A stretch of 7,349 nt of DNA, taken from Candidatus Omnitrophota bacterium (GTDB lineage Bacteria; Omnitrophota; Gorgyraeia; Gygaellales; Profunditerraquicolaceae). Position 1 is the first letter of the stretch; every line of letters starts with the position of its first letter. The stretch spans positions 67,799 to 75,147 of the forward strand of contig JASEHM010000001.1 of assembly GCA_030018895.1 (NCBI GenBank), in the 5' to 3' direction. This document shows, in pieces, positions 1 through 6,000 of this stretch. The notes beneath the pieces are model-generated. The model saw nothing but the letters and a program-made list of their open reading frames with translations. It was not told the origin of the DNA and ran no database searches. The position numbers and the translations under genes are program-made.

Positions 1-1
1 T

Positions 2-3000
2 GTAATTTCTTTTCCCGCAAGTAGTTGCGTAGAAACGATATTATTAAAATATAACGTATTGCAGCAGTTGTTTTCTCCAGAGAGAGAAGAAAAATATTTG
101 TTAGATCTTGGGCCGCTTGTATTTCAAATTGCTTCTGGATGTAAATGGGGCTGTTTGACTTGTTTCTGTGATGCTCCTATTTCAGTTGAATGTTTGTCGT
201 TTTCTGAAATAGAGAAGCGTTTAGATATACTTAAGGAACTAAAGATAAAAGAAATATCAATATGTTTTAATTTTGAACCTACTGATTACTATGACTGTTG
301 GGCTAAGAAAGACCTATGCGATATTATCGGGGCATGTTATGAAAGAAATATTAGAGTAGCAATAGTTACCCATGGATGGAGAAAAAATAATAAAATAGCT
401 CAAAGAGCAGCAGAAAGAATTGCCGCTTTAACTTATGAAATACAAGTTATTCTTTCAATTTCTACCTGGCATGCGGATGTATATAAGAGTAGAAATGATA
501 AGGTTCTCACGCGGTATATAGAAATGTATGCTAATGTAATCAAGACACTTAAGTCAAAGATAGCGACTTATCGCTATTTATGGGATGCGGCAGGCCATTT
601 CCCTGAAATGGAGAGGAGACAATGTTTAGTTTGGAATATTTTAAAGAAAAGATGCAATTTGACTGAAGAACAGAAAAAGGTTTTCTTGATTGATTGGAAG
701 AAAGGAAGGGCAAATACCTTTTTAGGTGAATATGGGCAATTATCTTTAGGTTCAAAGAGAGATTGTTTAAATACAAGGTTTTATAATACTTATCTTGTTT
801 GGGGGCTTAATGGAGAAATGATGCTTATTTGTGAAAGTGCGCCGGTATCTCCTTGGAGGATTGACAAGATATTTGGAAGCTTAAAGGTTGAATTAAGAGA
901 AATACAAGATAGAAAAATAAAAGGGATATATTGTTATGAAATTTCAAAACCACAAGAAACGAGAACTGCTTCTCCTGTTGTTTCAGCAGCGGAACCAAAA
1001 GAAAGATTACATGCTATCTATTTGAACGGTGAATATGATGAAAGCATTATTCATAGGATTGGAAAGGCAATTTATCAGTTAATCCTTAACAGCCACCAAC
1101 CGTGGGGAACGCGCTGGTCAAGAATACATTACTTTGCTGCTTATTTGCCGGTTTTGGCAATGTTTTTAAGCTCTGAAATGGAAGGTGTCAAGATTGGTTA
1201 CAGTATTTCTTACACTCTTTCTACGGAATTAGAAGAATATACGCAGTCTCTTCTTGATTTGTTAGGCAACCAAGATGGTAAGAAGTTTTCTTATAAAGAG
1301 AAAGCTAAGCTTATCGCTGATTTGGTTGAAGAGGGGAAGCTAGATAGAGACATAGAATTATTCCTAAAACCAGTAGAAGACTGGACGATTGATGATTTAC
1401 GTTATGCCCAGCAAGCAGCACAGGAAATGCCTTCAATTTACAAGAAAAAATGGCCGGCATTTGCTAAATTCTGGAATAATGCCTGGTTAGACCCAGTAAC
1501 AGAGAAAAGCACGCCAATTGAAAAAGGGTTTTTTAAAAAAGATTTCTCCCAACTTAAGAGTGAAAATTTATCTTTGGAGGATAAAAAAGCAGCCAAAGCA
1601 TTTCTCTTAGGGCACAATCTTGTTCATTTTAACAGCGATATTTTTGGCGCTGCTTTAAGCATAGGAGGATTACCGCTTAATAAAGAGAAAACTATTTATT
1701 TTGAAGATGATTCTTCCCGAGATCCTTTAACCGGTTATTTTGAAAGAAAAGTTGATTTTCGTTCTGTTTTAAAAACCGAAAGTTTTATTCAATTAGCCGA
1801 AGATAATCAGACGTGTATAGATTTTGTTTTCCAGATGACTAAAGCAATGGCTATTTTTCCTAACCTAGTTAAACTCTTATCTATCTCTCCTGAGGCGGCT
1901 GAGGCCTATAAACAAGGCAGGGATTTAACACAAGTAGTTAGAGAAGACAACCCCTATAAATACGGCGAATACTATAAATGGGAAATTGGCCAGATTGATT
2001 TTAGTATCTGCCCTCACATAATTCCCGGGGCATTGATGGATCAGCGAAGGGCGGCCAGGGAGAGCAGATGTGAGAGCATAGATGTTTATGATGGAATTTG
2101 CCGGCCGCAAGACGTAGAAAGCCATCTTGATTTGGCCTTAGAACACGCCCAGAGAAAGTATGATCAACCCTTAAGCTGGATATGGAATGCTGAAGGGTAT
2201 ATGGATGAGCATTATGCCGGGCTTTTGGCTAAGCAGGGGATAAGAATGGGATTTGTGGGCAGAAAGCATTTTGAACGTATAAAGCAGTGGAATAGTAATT
2301 TACCCTTAAATGAAGTCCGGCCAGTAGTCTTTAATACTAAACATGGGGAGTTTATTTTGTGTCCTTATGCTTTTCAAGATCAATACATTGATTGGAACGG
2401 AGGCGCTTATCGCTATCCCAAGGTTACTGATAAAACTCCTTATGAGCATATACCTATTTTAGCTGAATTGTATCCTGATAGTACTGAGGCAAAAAAGATG
2501 GCTGACCATGTTAAGGGTTGCGCTAATATTTCTATAGATAAAAATGAAGCAGAACAATATGGCTATTCCCCTTATTTAAAGGTCATAGATGAATTTACTG
2601 ATTTGGAGAATCTTGCGCCTAATTATGTTGGGGCAGCAATGATCTGGCGGGAAAAACTATTAGCCCTGAAGAGAGAAAATGATGTTTTGATAATGAGCCC
2701 TAGTGAGATTTTGCTGTTATTAAAGGCATTAGAGGATGAAAAAATGCCTAGCTTAGCCAAGATTCCTTATCTTCCTACGGGTACATGGCATGGTAATGTA
2801 GCTGTCTGGATTGGCGGTTGTCCTGAGCATCCTCAAATTTATGGCCGGTTAGACAGAATAATTCAGGGCTTGCTTAAAGTAGGGGTTCCTGAGTATAGAG
2901 CTCCTTTAAAGGAGAAGATAGCCGCGCTTATTAAACTGGGTTATGTTCGCAAAGAAGTAGTTAAGTTGATTCCTCGAATTAATGCTCTCTGGTTACGGAT

Positions 3001-6000
3001 TTTTGCTGCTCAGGTCAGTTGTTATGCCTGGCATTTTCAAACAGGTGGTAGTGCTAATGTTGATCCTGAGAAATATACTCGGGACTTTTTAAACCATCTA
3101 GTTAAGGCAATAGAAATAGCCTGGGAAATAGGGTTTCCTGTGGATACTCAGCGTGAATGTGATGAAGGGAGAACTCCTGGCCTGGCCATGTGGGTGGTTC
3201 GCCGTTGGATCGATTGTCCACATAAAGATAAGCAATATCTCAATGATGTGGGAAAAGCAGCTATAGACAGGGCGCATTTTGGCGGAGTTGAAGCGTTGAA
3301 AACAGCAATTATGAGGAGTAATGATCTCATCAATGAATATTTATATCATTTAGCCAATGGAGATTCCCATGCTTGCGAAGCTTTGGGGTTATTTACTCAG
3401 CTAAAGGATCGTTTTATTCTCGTTAAAGTTACTTCTGGCACTTCTAGGCCGGATTTAATTTTTGAATTGGAGGGTAAACAACTAGATTTTGACCAGTTAA
3501 TGGAAAAGGTTAAAATAAAACTAAGGAGCAAACTTGGCTCACGAAGAGCAAGAGAGGCAATTCTTCATCCAAAGATAGAGTCTTTTATTAATCAAATAGC
3601 AGGGCGTATAGCAGGAGAGGGAATTAGCGAAGGCTATATAATTATTGGTGTGCTTGAGGACCCTGCTACTAGCGATTTATATCTAAAGATTGCCAGCCGC
3701 GATTTTAGTCAAGATTTTTATGATAAAAATGCCGATTGGATTGAGCATAGAAAAGACAGTTTTGGCACTCAGGTTATTTCTACAGCCAAGGATATTTTGA
3801 ATAATCCCTCTTTCCTCAAGGAAGGGTTTTTTGGTCAGATTAGTTTTGCTTCGGATAGATGTGCGCGGGTTACCTGTAGCAGGGGAAGGCATTACCAGAG
3901 AGAGTCTCTCATATCTGCAAAAGAAGGCCTTCAGATAGATCTTCTTCTGCGCCTACAATTAGGCAAAAAAGCCTCTTTTCCATATCGGTTAAATGAACTT
4001 GACCATTGGGAAAGAACCCTTGATAATGAAGAATCATCATTAAGAAAAGAAGTAGAAGAATTGTCCGAGGAAAATCTACGAACACTTATTTTCGGCACAG
4101 AAGCAAATTTTTATTACTTAACTGCTTTTGGGGAAAGAATAGATTCTACTCCTTGCGGCGGCCTTCTGGGATTATGGTTTTTATTTAGGAAATCAGAAAA
4201 TCAGGAAGCAATTAGATATGCGGCAAAGCAAGAAGGGGGCAAGAAAAATTATTTATTAAAGTTTCTCACAGAGACTTTGGATAGAAAAGATTTCCCTGAA
4301 TTTATGAAGTGGCTTGAGAAATTTAGCTTTATTCTGGGGATTAATGAAGAAGAAAAGTATGTAGCTTTCGTTGATAGCTTGGACAAGCTTTTAGAGATAG
4401 CTTATGATTTATACCTAAACAAGGCTGAAACTAAGAAGGAACCTAACCATGAATCATTATTGTTAGAGCGCTACATTCAAGCCAAAAGAAGATCTTCCTC
4501 TTCAATTTTACCTTTTATCCAAAAGAAAACGATAAACGGGAATTCTGGGGACACAAGACTTAATTCGCGGAATTTTGGGGACATAAGGGAATTCTGGGGA
4601 CGGGGAATTTTGGGGACGGGAATTCTGGGGACACAAGACTGGAAGGAGGAAACTGTTTCCAGCGCAATCGGGATAGTGGGACGCAAGGACAAAATCGTTG
4701 CTTTGGCGGGAGAGGACAGGGGACAGTTCTGTTGTAACTCTTCGCCTATCAAAGAGTTGGGTAGAAACGGTCTTATTAGCAGAGGAAGAATTGAAGAAGA
4801 AAACACCTGTTTTGATAAATACGATTTTGGAAAACTCCATGAAGAGCTTGAGATTTTGAAAAGAGTTAAAGAAGAAGGTATCCTTTCTCCTGAGGCAAGG
4901 GAGGTATGGAATAATCCTGAAATAGCTGAGTGGGGTAAGACTGTAATACCAAGGATTTATTATGAGCTTCATACCTTTAGCCAATGGCAGTTAGAAAATA
5001 AAAAAATAAGTTTAAAAAAATGGAGAAAAAGGCTGCAAATGATTATTGATGAAGTTATCTGGAAGGCAACTGGTTTAGACAGAGAGTCTGAGCTAAGTAT
5101 AAAGATTGGTAAGTTGCTTATAGATAGCAAGATAATAAATAATACTAAAGCTTTTGCCGAAATATTCGAATATATTGAAACCAATAAACTTGAACTTATT
5201 AAAGATAGGGAATTGATGGCTACGTTATTAAATATGAATAACATCGCTATGCTTATGTTAGATAAATGTAAGGAATTTGGTGCACGTATTAAGGCTTTGG
5301 ATTTTGATTGTAGAGATGAACATGAATTTTTCATTCCTATGAATTTTGCAAGGAGTTTACTTTATGAAACAAAAATTGAAATTAAAAACTGGGGATTTTT
5401 AAATGACGTAGGATTGGTTTATGGGTATATTACAAATGGTAAGATAGAAGAGGCTAAGAGAACATATCATATTGCGATAAATTCTGATTATTCGATAGGG
5501 TGCCCGCTTAAAAGAACAAAGCTGGCATTATCCAAAGAAATAGATCTCTCTCAGGTTGATCTAAAAAGAATAGACGCAGTCTCTCTTGAACTTGCTGCTT
5601 TAGAGCTTCAAGCAGAGAGCATCAATACATTTACAAAGGAAGATATTGCTGAGATAAGAAGATATCTTAAAATAGACTGTCTCCCTATTCCTCGATTTGG
5701 TACGCCGTTTATTATAAGACTACCAGTAGAGAAAGCCAAAAATGAAGTTGAGGAGGAAGCTGAGGAGGAAACTGTTTCCAGCGCAATCGGGACAGTGGGA
5801 TGCAGTGAAGTTGATATAAGCTGTCTTGCTTTGAAAATGAAGGGGTTCGTCGGTTCGCCAGTTAGCCAGCTACTTGAAATTGCCGGCTCGCCGGTGGAGG
5901 AATTTACTGTCAATAGTCCGATGTTTTCTACTAATGAGGAAAAAGAACGAAACAGGCTGGACAAGGTCTTAGAAGAAGTTTTAAAGAATTTTGTTAAAGA

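Noticed and set aside
622..666. AGGAG followed by ATG, resembling a ribosome binding site and start
   Set aside because: The ATG opens only a 14-residue out-of-frame peptide ending at TGA 664-666, within the radical SAM-like domain.
549..776. Reverse-strand ORF of 75 codons
   Set aside because: It lies antisense to the radical SAM-like domain, has no recognisable product, and the plus-strand frame carries the conserved motifs.
1529..1540. TTTTTTAAAAAA tract
   Set aside because: It is read as Phe-Phe-Lys-Lys in the GH57-like domain; no frame change is needed on either side.
3806..3832. Terminator-like CCC...TTCC-TCAA-GGAA-GGG stem followed by six T
   Set aside because: It lies inside the ORF and encodes a normal peptide, with no gene end nearby. 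The stem has mismatched bases; probably chance.
4536..4640. CRISPR array
   Set aside because: The repeat unit is only 14 bp, the spacings shrink irregularly (30, 19, 16, 15), there are no constant spacers, and no cas gene is present.
4477..4984. Two overlapping reverse-strand ORFs of 109 and 158 codons with Pro-rich repeats
   Set aside because: Their repetitive peptide (P-K-I-P, P-Q-N-S) is the antisense reading of the GGAATTYTGGGGAC units, which lack stops in several frames. They overlap each other and the main ORF.
5011..5017. T-TTA-AAA slippery heptamer in the proper phase for -1 frameshifting
   Set aside because: The -1 frame meets a TGA after a few codons, the zero frame continues with good coding character, and A/T-rich codons make such heptamers common.
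5608..5964. Reverse-strand ORF with two T-G-E-P motifs
   Set aside because: It is the antisense shadow of the repeat patch; the apparent motifs come from the 8-bp DNA units.
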